This document shows, piece after piece, positions 19,759 through 29,222 of a DNA stretch of 64,000 nt (positions are counted from its first letter, which is position 1; each line of letters starts with the position of its first letter). A program made the position numbers and the translations under genes. The notes below the pieces were generated by a model. It ran no database searches, was not told where the DNA came from, and saw only the letters and a list, made by a program, of their open reading frames with translations. The stretch comes from Rhizobium jaguaris (GTDB lineage Bacteria > Pseudomonadota > Alphaproteobacteria > Rhizobiales > Rhizobiaceae): positions 62,001-126,000 of the forward strand of contig NZ_CP032696.1 of assembly GCF_003627755.1 (NCBI RefSeq). Reading direction: 5' to 3'.

Positions 19759-20625
19759 ATGACGATATCACTGCAAAGCACGACTCAACGGTATCGTGCC
19801 TCTCCCGCCGGACTAAGTCTGATCTTATTCGCGGCAAGCTGGATCGCGGTCATTTTGATTGCAGCGATATTTGCCGACAGACTCGCCCGTTTCGACGTCA
19901 CGGAAATGGACCTCGCCGCAAGATTGAAACCGCCGATCTGTTTCGGCGGCTCGATCAAGCATCTGCTTGGCACCGACGAGCTCGGCCGCGATGTCCTTTC
20001 CCGCCTGCTCTTTTCAATACGCACGACGATGCTGATCGCCGTGGGAGCGACTTTCTTATCCATGGTTATTGGCACGACGTTCGGCTTCGCCGCAGCTTAC
20101 TTCCGCGGTAGTGTCGAGCACGTCATTGCGCTGCTGACAGATGTGCAGGCATCGATGCCCTTTTTGATCGTCGCTCTGACTGTGATGGCATTCTTCGGCC
20201 GCGACATGGTGCTCTTCATTGGACTGATGGGGCTTTATGGCTGGGAGCGCAACGCGCGAATTGCGCGTGGCCTTGCCATAGCAGGTCAATCCCAAGGATA
20301 TGCGGCGACAGCCGCGCATCTCGGAGCCCATCCAGTCCGAGTTTACCTTCAACATATATTGCCGAATACCGCATCGACGTTGATCGTGACGGCGACCCTT
20401 CTTTTTCCTGAAATCGTGCTTGCGGAGAGCGGTCTGTCGTTTCTTGGCCTTGGCGTCCAACCGCCGACCACGAGCCTTGGCATCATGGTTGGTATCGGCC
20501 GGGAGTATATTGTGAGAGCACCGTGGATGATATTGGTGCCGAGTCTGGTGATCGTCTTCACGACTATTTCCATTAGCCTGATCGGAGACTGGCTGCGAGA
20601 CCAGCTCGATCCGACGCTGGTGTGA
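19759..20625 (+). CDS. ABC importer permease, DppC type
   Basis: 288 residues from the ATG at 19759, which has AAGGA about 10 bases upstream; an in-frame ATG at 19738, overlapping the previous stop, is the alternative. It shows the N-terminal DppC pattern, HLLGTDELGRDVLSRLL, five to six membrane segments and the coupling loop with SQGYAATAAHLGAHPVRV. The late ESGLSFLGLGVQPPTTSLG motif is characteristic. It completes the importer. Confidence 0.92.
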   Translation: MTISLQSTTQRYRASPAGLSLILFAASWIAVILIAAIFADRLARFDVTEMDLAARLKPPICFGGSIKHLLGTDELGRDVLSRLLFSIRTTMLIAVGATFLSMVIGTTFGFAAAYFRGSVEHVIALLTDVQASMPFLIVALTVMAFFGRDMVLFIGLMGLYGWERNARIARGLAIAGQSQGYAATAAHLGAHPVRVYLQHILPNTASTLIVTATLLFPEIVLAESGLSFLGLGVQPPTTSLGIMVGIGREYIVRAPWMILVPSLVIVFTTISISLIGDWLRDQLDPTLV

Positions 20626-20634
20626 GGAAACGAA

Positions 20635-20802
20635 GTGCGCTTCAGCTGGCAGACCAAAATTAGATATTTGCCGTTTCAATGTTGCCTAGGTCTCGCGTCC
20701 CTTGCAGTCTTCATTGCTCTTTCGACAAAGTGGATCGAAGAATTCGGCCGTATCTCGGAAGACGCAGCTATTGCGAGGCGTGGTGGAGCTGAAATGCATT
20801 AA
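20635..20802 (+). CDS. Small membrane protein at the end of the importer operon
   Basis: A 55-codon frame starts with GTG at 20635, nine bases after the permease stop, with GAGGAAACGAAG as a possible ribosome site. It has one hydrophobic stretch (about residues 12-30, CCLGLASLAVFIALS) followed by a charged tail. The tight spacing suggests it belongs to the operon. I recognise no family; a chance frame is possible. Confidence 0.4.
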   Translation: MRFSWQTKIRYLPFQCCLGLASLAVFIALSTKWIEEFGRISEDAAIARRGGAEMH

Positions 20803-21289
20803 GATCTAAAGCCAGATGCAATCAAAAGACGCGACAAACTCGGCCCTGGGATTGGCACGACTCCAACAGATAACTTCCGTACTTGCGTGACCCTAAACGT
20901 CTTCAGCGTGAATACGGAGCAACTTGCTGCCAGGCGGTGGGCCAGCATTCATATCCTATATATTCGGTGCGGTCATATACACAAAAATGGGGCGCAGAGC
21001 CCCCGAATTTCTCGCTTGCTCGCCCATTATCGCGCGGACGATCTTTGCCTAGAGATGCCCCTCCAGTAGCGGAAAAGATCGGGGCGACAACGGAGCTACC
21101 GCACGACCGCATGACCGTGCAGCGATTTCGCGAGGCTTTCCCACGAGCACGGCAAGGTCGTGGTTCGTGCCCGGTCGCAATGCAGAAAAGCGCATCAGCA
21201 GCTGGCTCGCCAAACTGGAGGTGGAGGCCGATGCGTTTGCTGACGAGAAGGGCAGGGACGCCTTCGCGTTCGATCCGATCGAAAGCCCG
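20803..21289. other. Intergenic or decayed region
   Basis: No coding region with recognisable similarity. It separates the importer operon from the broken frame at 21290. Confidence 0.35.
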
Positions 21290-21763
21290 TGTCTCGATGC
21301 AAGCCAATCGGAACTTCGCGTTCGAATCACCTTATTCGAAGACCGTGGTCGTCGAGCTTCGGGAAGTGCCATTCTCGCGTTGGGACGCCGACAATCGTTA
21401 CTGTGCTGTTCCGTTCCGTTCATTCGAGGATCTTCGACGCCGCTGGCCTGGCCGGCGATTGAGACTGCTGCCCGCCGCAACGAACCGGACGTGCGAAAGG
21501 CCCGCTATCAAGCGCGAAAAGGCACCGAAATAGCCGAGGCCTCAAAAGCGAGAGCGAGAGAGCGCCGTCGCAAGCGCTACCCCGTGCCCCTCGCAGACCA
21601 CCCGCCGTTGGCGAGGGCGGTCGCCACGCGTATCGGCGTTGTCGTGTTCGCGGGCACGGATGGCGAGATTGCGGAACCTGAGACCGCTGCCGCGTATTAT
21701 TTTCCGAACGATGTCGGTGAGCTTGTCTGGACGGCTGGCGGCCCGGATCGCTCGAAGAGTTAG
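21290..21763 (+). pseudogene. Frameshifted remnant with a HARP-like segment
   Basis: Two overlapping frames give one sensible protein when joined near 21450. The first contains SKTVVVELREVPFSRWDA and AVPFRSFEDLRRRWP, a pattern like the HARP repeat of annealing helicases. The second continues with an arginine-rich linker and ATRIGVVVFAGTDGE, ending at 21763. The similarity is read by eye and the family is uncertain; the frame break is clear. Confidence 0.4.
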
Positions 21764-22189
21764 TCGCGACCTGGCCCGCGAAATCTTCTCCAGCTAAGGA
21801 GGAGTTAGACCGAGGCTGGTGGTTTCCAACGTTGGACGAGCTGCGGGGGCAGCGCGGCGCGAGGCGAGGACCAAAGTGCGTGCGAAACAGCGGCGGACAG
21901 AGCGCCTGCTGCCAGTTGATCCCGCCCGCACCGGCCGCTCGACATGATGCCAAGTTGGAGACCGAATTGACCGAGCACAAATCGGAAACATCAGCTGGAG
22001 TTCTTCGAAGTCTTCGACCCAGTGGAGCCTCAGGCGTGGTCTGTCGTCGCGCAGCGTGGACCGTCTTCCACAAAATATGAGAAACATCGCGTGTCGCGAC
22101 ACAAGATGCCATCTCGCACCGCCCAGGACGGAAAGCCTGCGGTTGACCGTCCGGGCCCGGCGCTTTGCTGCTGGCAAATCTAAGAAGAA

Positions 22190-22230
22190 CAAAAAGGTGC
22201 CGTTAGCAGGACGGGATTTCTGCTAACGGC
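22190..22230 (-). terminator. Hairpin, terminator-like on the minus strand
   Basis: GCCGTTAGCAG (22199-22209) pairs with CTGCTAACGGC (22220-22230). Read on the minus strand it is followed by ACCTTTTTG, as in a rho-independent terminator. No intact minus-strand gene ends here, so it may belong to a lost gene. Confidence 0.45.
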
Positions 22231-22860
22231 AACACGGCACGACCTGGCTACATTGGCAGCCAAGTGGGTCTCCGGCAGCGCTTCGAACTTACCGCGGTCA
22301 ACATTGTTCCACCCGTGCCTCGCAATTTATCCGCTGAGGGAACCTTAAGTCTTGCGTCTGTAGCCACACCGTCTCGGCGTGCGTTCACCGATCGCAGTCA
22401 GATGCGATAGTTCGCATTCGACCAATCGCCAAAAACGGGTGTGTGTGCCTCCGCAAGCAGGTTTTGCACGTTACTGCTTTTCTCTCGACAGAGATGCTAT
22501 TCTTCTTCTTTCTCTGCTCGTGTAACTCGATCCGTAGGTTGAGGGCTCGGCATCGGGACGTCTATATGAACGAGGCATCGAATTGCCGCCTGACCAAGCG
22601 ATTTGCCTCGTATTTGCCTCGCGATGACGGTGGACGGCCGGCGACCTATCCGAAGCCAGCAGGTTTTCGACATAAACTCATTTCATCGAGTCGCTGTTCT
22701 TGCGGTCGATGATCTCGTCGAAGATCAATGTTGCCGACCCGTGATCGGTATCGTGTTGATGGGCGATTACCGGCTTCATCACTGGAATATCCTTTCGTCC
22801 ATCGAGAGGCTTGGGCAGAGCTTGGTTGACGAAGAGGTTAGCAGCAATGCATTATGAGCA

Positions 22861-22890
22861 GAAATGGCATTGTTCCTTCGGTTCATGAAT
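22861..22890 (+). promoter_or_regulatory. Conserved upstream motif, copy A
   Basis: GAAATGGCATTGTTCC followed by GGTTCATGAAT lies directly upstream of the LysR start at 22901. Related sequences occur at 25635 and 36165. It contains the TTCATGAA palindrome. A binding site for a LysR-type regulator is possible, but this is inference. Confidence 0.4.
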
Positions 22891-22900
22891 GGGTATCATA

Positions 22901-23800
22901 ATGCTTGATCGTCAGCATCTTGCAATTCTGAGAGAAGTCAGCCGTCGAGGCGGTGTTACCGCGGCCGCCGAAAAGCTAAACGTCACTCAATCCGCCTTGA
23001 GCCATACGATCGCAAAGTTCGAGGAACGCCACCGCATCAAGATATGGATGAAATCAGGCCGCGGGCTGCGGTTGACGCAAACAGGTGAGTATCTGCTTTC
23101 TGTGGCCGAACGCGTCCTGCCCCAGATGGAACATGCCGAGCGGGTCCTGACCGATTTTGCTGTGGGAAGGAGAGGAGCCCTTCGTGTTGGCATGGAATGT
23201 CATCCCTGCCAGCGGTGGCTGACCAAGATAGCGACACCTTATCTCGACAAATGGCCCGATGTCGATTTCGACGTGCGCACGGCTTTCCGGTTCGACGGTG
23301 TCGAGGCACTCCTTGGGTACGAAATCGATCTTCTGATCACACCGGATCCCGTGGACACGCCGGACCTGCTCTTTACGCCGGTTTTCGAATATGAGCTGGT
23401 GCTTATGGTGCATGCGACGCATCCTCTTGCCGATCGGAAATGCGTGCAGCCACAGGATCTTATCGACGAGGAATTGATCACGGTTCCGGTCACATTGGAG
23501 CGGCTGGACATATACACCAAATTCCTTGTTCCCGCCCATTGCCGGCCGCGTCAGCACCGCACGGCCGAAACCATCGACCTGATGCTGCAACTCGTCTGTG
23601 CGAAAAGGGGTGTTACGGTCCTACCGGACTGGCTGTTGCAGGAAGACGCCGTTGGAATGCCGATACGCGCGCTACGCGTGGGCGATGCCGGTATACGGAA
23701 AAACATCAATCTGGGTGTACGGCGCGGCGAGGAGACCATATCATACATCGACGGTTTTCTAGCGCTTGCCCGTGAGAGGGGACGTTCGCCTTCGCCGTGA
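22901..23800 (+). CDS. LysR-family transcriptional regulator, MetR-like
   Basis: 299 residues from the ATG at 22901 (an in-frame ATG lies at 22889). The winged helix reads MLDRQHLAILREVSRRGGVT then AAAEKLNVTQSALSHTIAKF, closest in style to MetR. The substrate-binding domain follows, with GMECHPCQRWL at the start of the effector region, which is also MetR-like. Candidate targets are the shared motif immediately upstream (autoregulation) and the similar motif 155 bases upstream of the amine oxidase. The effector is unknown. Confidence 0.88.
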   Translation: MLDRQHLAILREVSRRGGVTAAAEKLNVTQSALSHTIAKFEERHRIKIWMKSGRGLRLTQTGEYLLSVAERVLPQMEHAERVLTDFAVGRRGALRVGMECHPCQRWLTKIATPYLDKWPDVDFDVRTAFRFDGVEALLGYEIDLLITPDPVDTPDLLFTPVFEYELVLMVHATHPLADRKCVQPQDLIDEELITVPVTLERLDIYTKFLVPAHCRPRQHRTAETIDLMLQLVCAKRGVTVLPDWLLQEDAVGMPIRALRVGDAGIRKNINLGVRRGEETISYIDGFLALARERGRSPSP

Positions 23801-23890
23801 TCGCGGAAAGCGAATTTCCCAGCGCCGCCTTGAGTCTCTCTCGTCAATCACGGTCGAGGAGATGTTCAGGCCACGATACTTTCAAGAGGC

Positions 23891-24090
23891 TATTCGAACT
23901 TGTGCATGTAGGCGACCACGTCTCGCATCTTTCCTTCCGTGCGGCATAACATTGTGATGTCCTCTCGCCTCCGGCGTAGGGGAGAAGCTCAACATTGAAT
24001 TCATGGTGCCTTCCGCATAGGCGGTTTTCAGGTTGAAGATTGCCTCGTCGGCCAATCAGAAGGACGCGCCGCCGAGGATGTTGGCTGGAC
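23891..24090 (-). pseudogene. Possible cytochrome c-like C-terminal remnant
   Basis: Minus-strand frames near 23891-23950 read GKMRDVVAYMHKFE before a stop, and a separate frame around 24000-24080 reads ILGGASF and EAIFNLKTAYAEGTM. These resemble the tail of a c-type cytochrome domain, but the frame is broken in between and no CxxCH is visible. It is a weak assignment. Confidence 0.3.
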
Positions 24091-24371
24091 GTGCGGCGGC
24101 ATGGTTCCTGGGTCTTCGCCGATCACATCGCAAGTGCGGCCTGACTGAGGAAGCTGCCGGCGACCTGGAACCGCTTCGCGGGTCCAGATGACCAACTGCG
24201 GGCTATCACAGCAGCAACCACGCCGTCGACCATAACCTGGGCGATCGCTCTGTCGCGCTTAGCGACTGCGCGCAGTCCGAACCCAGACGTTTCGTGTGGT
24301 GGTCTTCTGATGTTGCGACACGGCGGTTGTATCGCGGAGCGCTTGATCGACGATTGGCCATGGCAAATCCT

Positions 24372-25481
24372 TCAGCTTTGCTCGACAATGAGTTTCGAGA
24401 TGACGTCTCGGGCCGCTTGGGAAGATGCTTGCACGGCGCCGGCAAGGTAGCCAGCCTCACTTCCGCTCGCCTCGCTCCCGGCCAGGACCAGCCGCTCCTT
24501 CCACGGGCCAGCGATCCAGCCGCCGCCAGGGGCATTCGGGTGGCCGGCGGAAAACCAGTCGGCCGATGTCGCTGTCAGCGGGTCGGCAGCCCAGTCCTTG
24601 TAGAGGGTCGCCCGTGTATGGGCAGCTTGCGGCCCGAAGATGCGCGTGAACTGGCGGATCGAGGCCTCCTTCAGCGCGTCCGCGCCGATTGCCGCACGTT
24701 GTTCGGCTCCCATCCCGACGAAGCCGAACAGGGCAGCCTTGCCCGAGGACGTGGTCGCATCATGGATCTCCGCCAAAGGTCCGACCATGCTTTGCGCTGT
24801 CCCGGAGAATCCCGCCTCGCGCCAGAAGGGACGATCGTAGACAGCGAAAAATTTGGCGTGTGGCGCCATCCAGGTCGGCGTTTGCCGCCACAGTTCGATC
24901 GTGCCTTTCTCCTGGGCTGGCTCGAACTGGACGGTCGCCTCCAGAATGCGCGGCGGAAGCGCCGCAATCACCTGTGACGCCTGAATCAGCTCTATACGCC
25001 CGTCGGCAAATCTCAAAGACAGCTCGACACCGGTTTCGTTGAGACGCATCGCGGTGACTTGCGCACCGCACCACAGCGCCGCCTCAGGCAAGCCTTGCGC
25101 CAGCGCACGAACCAATGACGCGGATCCTCCGATGAACCTCAGGGCTTCGGGCTCCTGATTCAGTCCGGGATAGCGCTTTGCCGATTCCCGCGACATCCGC
25201 TCGAAGACAACGTCGCCATCGCTGTTTTGCGCAAACGTGAGCAGATTGAGTTCGGCAACGAGCGCGGCGATCGCAGGCTGCATTCGAGGCCAGATCCAGG
25301 ACGGTCCAAGGTCGAAGCCGTCTGCGTCCGCCTGGCCTGTCTCGTTCACTGTCTCGATCCGACCGCCGAGGGTGGCTCTTGCCTCGATGAGCAGGAACTC
25401 AATCCCGGCCGAATGCAGCAGTCGCGCCGTGTGCAGTCCTGCCAAGCCTCCGCCGATAATAGCTACCTTGGTGTTCCTCAT
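24372..25481 (-). CDS. FAD-dependent amine oxidase (flavin monoamine oxidase family)
   Basis: 369 residues. The N-terminal dinucleotide-binding fold reads KVAIIGGGLAGLHTARLL with the second FAD contact LIEARATLGGRIE. The C-terminal FAD motif region (LVLAGSEASGSEAGYLAGA) is intact. It is shorter than typical monoamine oxidases (about 450 residues), but both FAD ends are present, so it looks functional. It would oxidise a primary or secondary amine to an imine with oxygen. A ribosome-site-like GAGAGATAATGAGG precedes the ATG. The gene stands alone between decayed stretches. Copy B of the shared motif lies upstream, suggesting control by the nearby LysR protein. Confidence 0.88.
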   Translation of the reverse strand: MRNTKVAIIGGGLAGLHTARLLHSAGIEFLLIEARATLGGRIETVNETGQADADGFDLGPSWIWPRMQPAIAALVAELNLLTFAQNSDGDVVFERMSRESAKRYPGLNQEPEALRFIGGSASLVRALAQGLPEAALWCGAQVTAMRLNETGVELSLRFADGRIELIQASQVIAALPPRILEATVQFEPAQEKGTIELWRQTPTWMAPHAKFFAVYDRPFWREAGFSGTAQSMVGPLAEIHDATTSSGKAALFGFVGMGAEQRAAIGADALKEASIRQFTRIFGPQAAHTRATLYKDWAADPLTATSADWFSAGHPNAPGGGWIAGPWKERLVLAGSEASGSEAGYLAGAVQASSQAARDVISKLIVEQS

Positions 25482-26095
25482 TATCTCTCTCCGGGAAGCT
25501 GGCTCCCGACAGCGTTGGCCTGTTAGAAGCGGGCGCGGCTGTGACAGTCTTCAAGCGGCTCGCAGGATTGACGGTCAGGCAGGATGGCGGGACAAATTTG
25601 CGATCCCGCGGCGATAGCATGAGGAACGTCAGATCAAAAATGGCCTTGCTTCATGGATCGACAAGTTTTGCTCATAACACGGCGGTTCATGCACCTCGAG
25701 TTTGTGACGCTCGCACCGCCATCAGTCAGTCATCCCGTGCTCGTCCTGGAACACCCCCGCTAGCACGAGAATTTCCTCACCCCCGCTATGCACGTGACGC
25801 GGAAAAGCGCGGCCTCGCGCGTAGCGCACGATCGAGGTCGCACTTCCCCGCCGACGCGGGGTAGAGCATCCGTCGGTTCACCCGGCTGCGGGGCTCGGTA
25901 CCCCGTCTAGGTTACCCGAATGGACGATGACCGGCCTCGTGAGATCGTCATTGATGCGCATTGGTCTGGCCTGGAACGCGCCAGAGATCCGGTCCAAGCC
26001 GCGTTGGGCGCGACATCGGCACACATTTTCTTTGCTGTATGCAAGAAACTCTCGTGATGGGTCCAGGTAAAGCATCGGGCTGCGACATGCACTCT
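25482..26095. other. Region between amine oxidase and secreted-protein genes
   Basis: About 600 bases with no gene I can support. The only notable structure is motif copy B at 25635. Confidence 0.45.
25635..25680 (+). promoter_or_regulatory. Conserved upstream motif, copy B
   Basis: AAAATGGCCTTGCTTCATGG then ATCGACAAG and GCTCATA. It aligns over nearly 50 bases with copy C at 36165 and more loosely with copy A at 22861. It lies 155 bases upstream of the amine oxidase start on the opposite strand. Confidence 0.4.
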
Positions 26096-27052
26096 TCACT
26101 TTGGCGGTCGGGAGCCACAATCGGGTCCGATCGGTGTTACTCGTAACTGTGCCGAATGATGGTAAAAGACATCCGCCAGAATGTGGTGATCATCGCGATA
26201 GACTTCCGCCATGATCTGGTAGAGTTCCGGATCGTGATCCTTAAAGTCGTCTGATGTGGCAACGGTGAGATCGCCACGGCGGTAGGCCACATTCGTATTG
26301 AACCAAAATCGCGTGCCTTCGGCCCAATATTCGTCGACGTTGTTCTCCATATATGCACACGCCCACAGTCCTTTCTGGTAGGCATGAGCATAAGCTTGTC
26401 CAACTCGTGCAACGAGCTCGGGATCCACCGTTCGAAGCATGTTGAAGATATTATGTGAGAATTCGTGAACCAGAATGTTCCCTCCATAATACCGCGTGCC
26501 CGGCACGCCCATCAAATTCTCGACGGCACCTGTCGTATAGAGCCCACCCATGCCGCGCGCCCTTTGGGCCCAATACTCTCGGTCTGTCATCTTGGCGATC
26601 GTGCTGGCGTAATTTCGCCGTTCGTCAGGGGTGAGGCGCGGATCATCGGGGGCTGGCTTCTCCCAGTCCCGCTGCTCGGGAATATCAGTGGTCGTTTCAT
26701 CAATTGCCATGATGCCCACCCGCGCCCCGGCCCGAACCAAAGCATCGCGGACATCACGCCGTTCTGACAACATGTAAAGGACGATGTCGCGGGCAATCAA
26801 AAGTGCGGTGTCTGGAACCTTTTCGGACGAGATGACAGGTATGCCTGCTGCGTCAGCATATTTCGCGTAGAATGGATCCAGACCGAGTGCTTTCGGTGGG
26901 CTGCGCACGATGAATGTCTCGAAACTGGATATGTCAGCCATCGACAACCGTGACGCAGATGATTCATTGTCAATACCGCCAGGTTCCTTTGCAGATGCAG
27001 CAAATAGGTAGCCTCCGCAGAGCACTACCCCCATCAAGCACGTATGGATCAT
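26096..27052 (-). CDS. Secreted protein with a zinc-protease-like HExxH motif
   Basis: 318 residues from the ATG at 27052, preferred over 27106 because AAGGAAAGG precedes it and the protein then starts with a clean signal peptide (MIHTCLMGVVLCGGYLFAAS, cleavage near ASA-KE). In the mature part ILVHEFSHNIFNM contains HExxH, and about 50 residues later NVDEYWAEGTRFWFN supplies a candidate third zinc ligand (Glu) in gluzincin style. The segment before the motif (TRYYGGN) is Gly- and Tyr-rich. I do not recognise a named family. It is likely an exported metalloprotease or a protein with that fold. Confidence 0.75.
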   Translation of the reverse strand: MIHTCLMGVVLCGGYLFAASAKEPGGIDNESSASRLSMADISSFETFIVRSPPKALGLDPFYAKYADAAGIPVISSEKVPDTALLIARDIVLYMLSERRDVRDALVRAGARVGIMAIDETTTDIPEQRDWEKPAPDDPRLTPDERRNYASTIAKMTDREYWAQRARGMGGLYTTGAVENLMGVPGTRYYGGNILVHEFSHNIFNMLRTVDPELVARVGQAYAHAYQKGLWACAYMENNVDEYWAEGTRFWFNTNVAYRRGDLTVATSDDFKDHDPELYQIMAEVYRDDHHILADVFYHHSAQLRVTPIGPDCGSRPPK

Positions 27053-27413
27053 CGCGACCTTTCCTTTATGCGCTATTTTCCTGAGAAAAGGCAACAACCG
27101 TGCCAATCACTAAGAAAAGAGCTGAATTGAGCGTTCTCGATGACAATCTTTCGTGCCGGGCGTTTGCGGCATCGGCCATAATCCGAAGGAAGGGCAGCAG
27201 ACAAAGATCTTGTGGCTGAAGCCAACATGCCTCTGGACGTTGGCGAGAAGATTCTAGGCGGCAATCCTTTCGTTCGGCAGGCCCTCCGCAGTTTGCCGTA
27301 CGCCATCGAAAAATCCGTCAGGAACAAGAAGACGCGTGTGCGGGGTCACATTTTCGTGGCACCTTTCGTAAGGTGGACAGGGTCGATAATCTGCTTTTTT
27401 GTTTCATGTCAGT

Positions 27414-27698
27414 CGCCGATCGATCAGCGACCGGCGAGCTCAATTCCGACAATGCAATCGCGCTAGCTGAACAGTGCCAAAAGAATATCGCTGCGATCGC
27501 AACCTCGGTAGCCAGCAGCATTCGCAAACCCCGTAAAACCCACCGTTCTCCTTACCATCTCGGCCAGTTCGAAGATGTCAACAACGTGTACGCCGGTTTC
27601 TTCGGCGTGCCCTATCCGGCTCGTACCTGCTATGGGTCAAAGCACTTGCCAAGGGCGCACTGGTCGAGATCGAAGCCATGACCCGTGTCGATGAATGA
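27414..27698 (+). pseudogene. RidA/YjgF-family remnant
   Basis: The frame from about 27414 reads ATGELNSDNAIALAEQCQKN, then GQFEDVNNVYAGFFGVPYPA, a standard RidA C-terminal half. A middle piece (ANPVKPTVLLT) and the end (VKALAKGALVEIEAMTRV) lie in other frames, so at least two or three indels are present. The N-terminal half is missing. It lies in the gap upstream of nodD. Confidence 0.6.
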
Positions 27699-28140
27699 TG
27701 ACCTGAAGAAGCCATCCGATCCGACCCAACCGACGTCTGTTATGTTTCGCTGCTTACACTTCATAGCTTGCGCACTGTCGGCGGCTTTGACGGCATAAAA
27801 CACGGTTTTCACTTTGGTGGGAAGTAGTCCGCGCGGGTGACAGTGCATTCCATCATCCAGACTCTTTACTTCCAGTACCCGGGGACCTGAAGGTGACGAT
27901 TTCCGGGATCCTGGTTGCAAACCGTTCCGAAATCACCATCCGCGGATTGCGCGCCGCTAACGAGCTCCGGTCACACGCTGAACCGGTGTGACGCGTGGTG
28001 GATAGGTAGCTCGCGCTGTCCGACCACCGCGCATGCGCGCAAGTCGACAGCGCCATGTTCAAATTCGCATTCGATGTGCATTTCGCGAATGAAAATTTCC
28101 AAACTTGGCCTCTGCGCTGTGAAAATGTCAATTTGTATTA
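27699..28140. other. Region downstream of the orphan nod box
   Basis: Reading on the minus strand from the nod box, a nod operon would be expected here, but no nod gene or other recognisable gene is found. A short hairpin (GTCACAC...GTGTGAC, near 27970) is present. Confidence 0.45.
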
Positions 28141-28191
28141 CTAATGAAGAATGCTGTTGGGTTTGGATAGCATAGATCCACGCTATGGATA
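28141..28191 (-). promoter_or_regulatory. nod box, minus orientation, right end diverged
   Basis: Read on the minus strand this begins TATCCATAGCGTGGATC, then ATCCAAAC, fitting the left two thirds of the nod-box consensus almost completely. The final AATCRATTTTACCAATC part is not conserved. It lies 12 bases from the nodD start and points away from nodD, the normal divergent arrangement, but no nod operon follows it. Confidence 0.7.
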
Positions 28192-28202
28192 GATAGAGAG
28201 AC

Positions 28203-29222
28203 ATGCGGTTCAAGGGACTTGATCTAAATCTCCTAGTCGTGTTCGACGCTTTGATGAATGAGCGTAAGCTCACGGCGGCGGCACACAGCATCAATCTCAG
28301 TCAGCCGGCCATGAGCGCGGCTGTCGCCCGGCTGCGCGCCTATTTCCAAGATGAGCTGTTTACGATGACGGGCCGCGAATTTATCCCGACGCCGCGGGCG
28401 GAAGGTATTGCGCCTGCGGTGCGCGAGGCTCTGCTGCAAGTTCAGCTCTCCATTATTTCCTGGCAGCCGTTTGATCCGGCCCAATCGGATCGTCGCTTCA
28501 GAATCGCACTTTCCGATTACGTCACGCTTGTATTTTTTGAAAAAGTCGTGGAGCGTGTGGCGCGGGAAGCTCCCGGCGTCAGCTTCGAATTTTTCCCCCC
28601 CGCCGACCACAATGAAGACCTTCTCCGGCGCGGCGAAGTCGATCTTCTCATTTTGCCGGAAATATTCATGTCGAACGCCCATCCTCATGCGAGGCTTTTC
28701 GACGATTTACACGTGTGCGTAGGCTGTCGCTCGAACAAGCAGCTGGCAGAGCCACTCACATTCGAGAGATACATGTCGATGGGGCACGTTGTCGCTAAGT
28801 TCGGAAGTTTCCGGAGGCCAGGCCTCGAGGAATGGTATTTGCGCGAGCACGGTCGCAAGAGACGCATCGACGTCGTGGTACACGGCTTCAGCATGATTGC
28901 GCCCGTGCTGTCCAACACTGACCGTATAGGAACCATGCCCTTACGGCTGGCGCAGCATTTCGCAAAAACAATACCCCTTCGAATTGTCGACCTTCCGCTG
29001 CCACAACATCTTCCGTTCACCGAGGCCGTGCAATGGCATGCGCTTCACAACAGTGATCCGGCAAGCCTCTGGATGCGCGACATTCTATTCCAGGAAGCGG
29101 CCCGTATGAAATCGCCGCTTGTCGCGGCCGAGCCCCTCGTCGATCAGGACCAGCACGAACGTTGTCCAGCCCATCTTCCGAACACGGCGCATCAGTCAGG
29201 TCGAGCCATGATTTCAGATTGA
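28203..29222 (+). CDS. nodD: NodD, LysR-family nodulation regulator
   Basis: The start [18 protein letters not shown] and the helix-turn-helix [20 protein letters not shown] are diagnostic of NodD. Other family blocks follow: [40 protein letters not shown] and [10 protein letters not shown]. NodD binds nod boxes and activates nod genes when plant flavonoids are present. At 339 residues it is about 20-30 longer than usual; the normal ending ([11 protein letters not shown]) runs on into about 30 extra residues that overlap the 3' end of the convergent monooxygenase gene, suggesting loss of the original stop codon. A nod box lies immediately upstream on the other strand. Confidence 0.95.
   Translation: MRFKGLDLNLLVVFDALMNERKLTAAAHSINLSQPAMSAAVARLRAYFQDELFTMTGREFIPTPRAEGIAPAVREALLQVQLSIISWQPFDPAQSDRRFRIALSDYVTLVFFEKVVERVAREAPGVSFEFFPPADHNEDLLRRGEVDLLILPEIFMSNAHPHARLFDDLHVCVGCRSNKQLAEPLTFERYMSMGHVVAKFGSFRRPGLEEWYLREHGRKRRIDVVVHGFSMIAPVLSNTDRIGTMPLRLAQHFAKTIPLRIVDLPLPQHLPFTEAVQWHALHNSDPASLWMRDILFQEAARMKSPLVAAEPLVDQDQHERCPAHLPNTAHQSGRAMISD

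Larger units (their letters stand above)
21764..22900. other. Decayed region upstream of the LysR gene
   Basis: More than 1.1 kb with overlapping short frames in all directions, none of which I recognise. The only clear structures are the inverted repeat near 22199 and the promoter-proximal motif at 22861. Confidence 0.4.

Noticed and set aside
22199..22230. Inverted repeat considered as an attachment or integron-type site
   Set aside because: No integrase gene nearby and the T tract on the minus strand makes a terminator the simpler reading.
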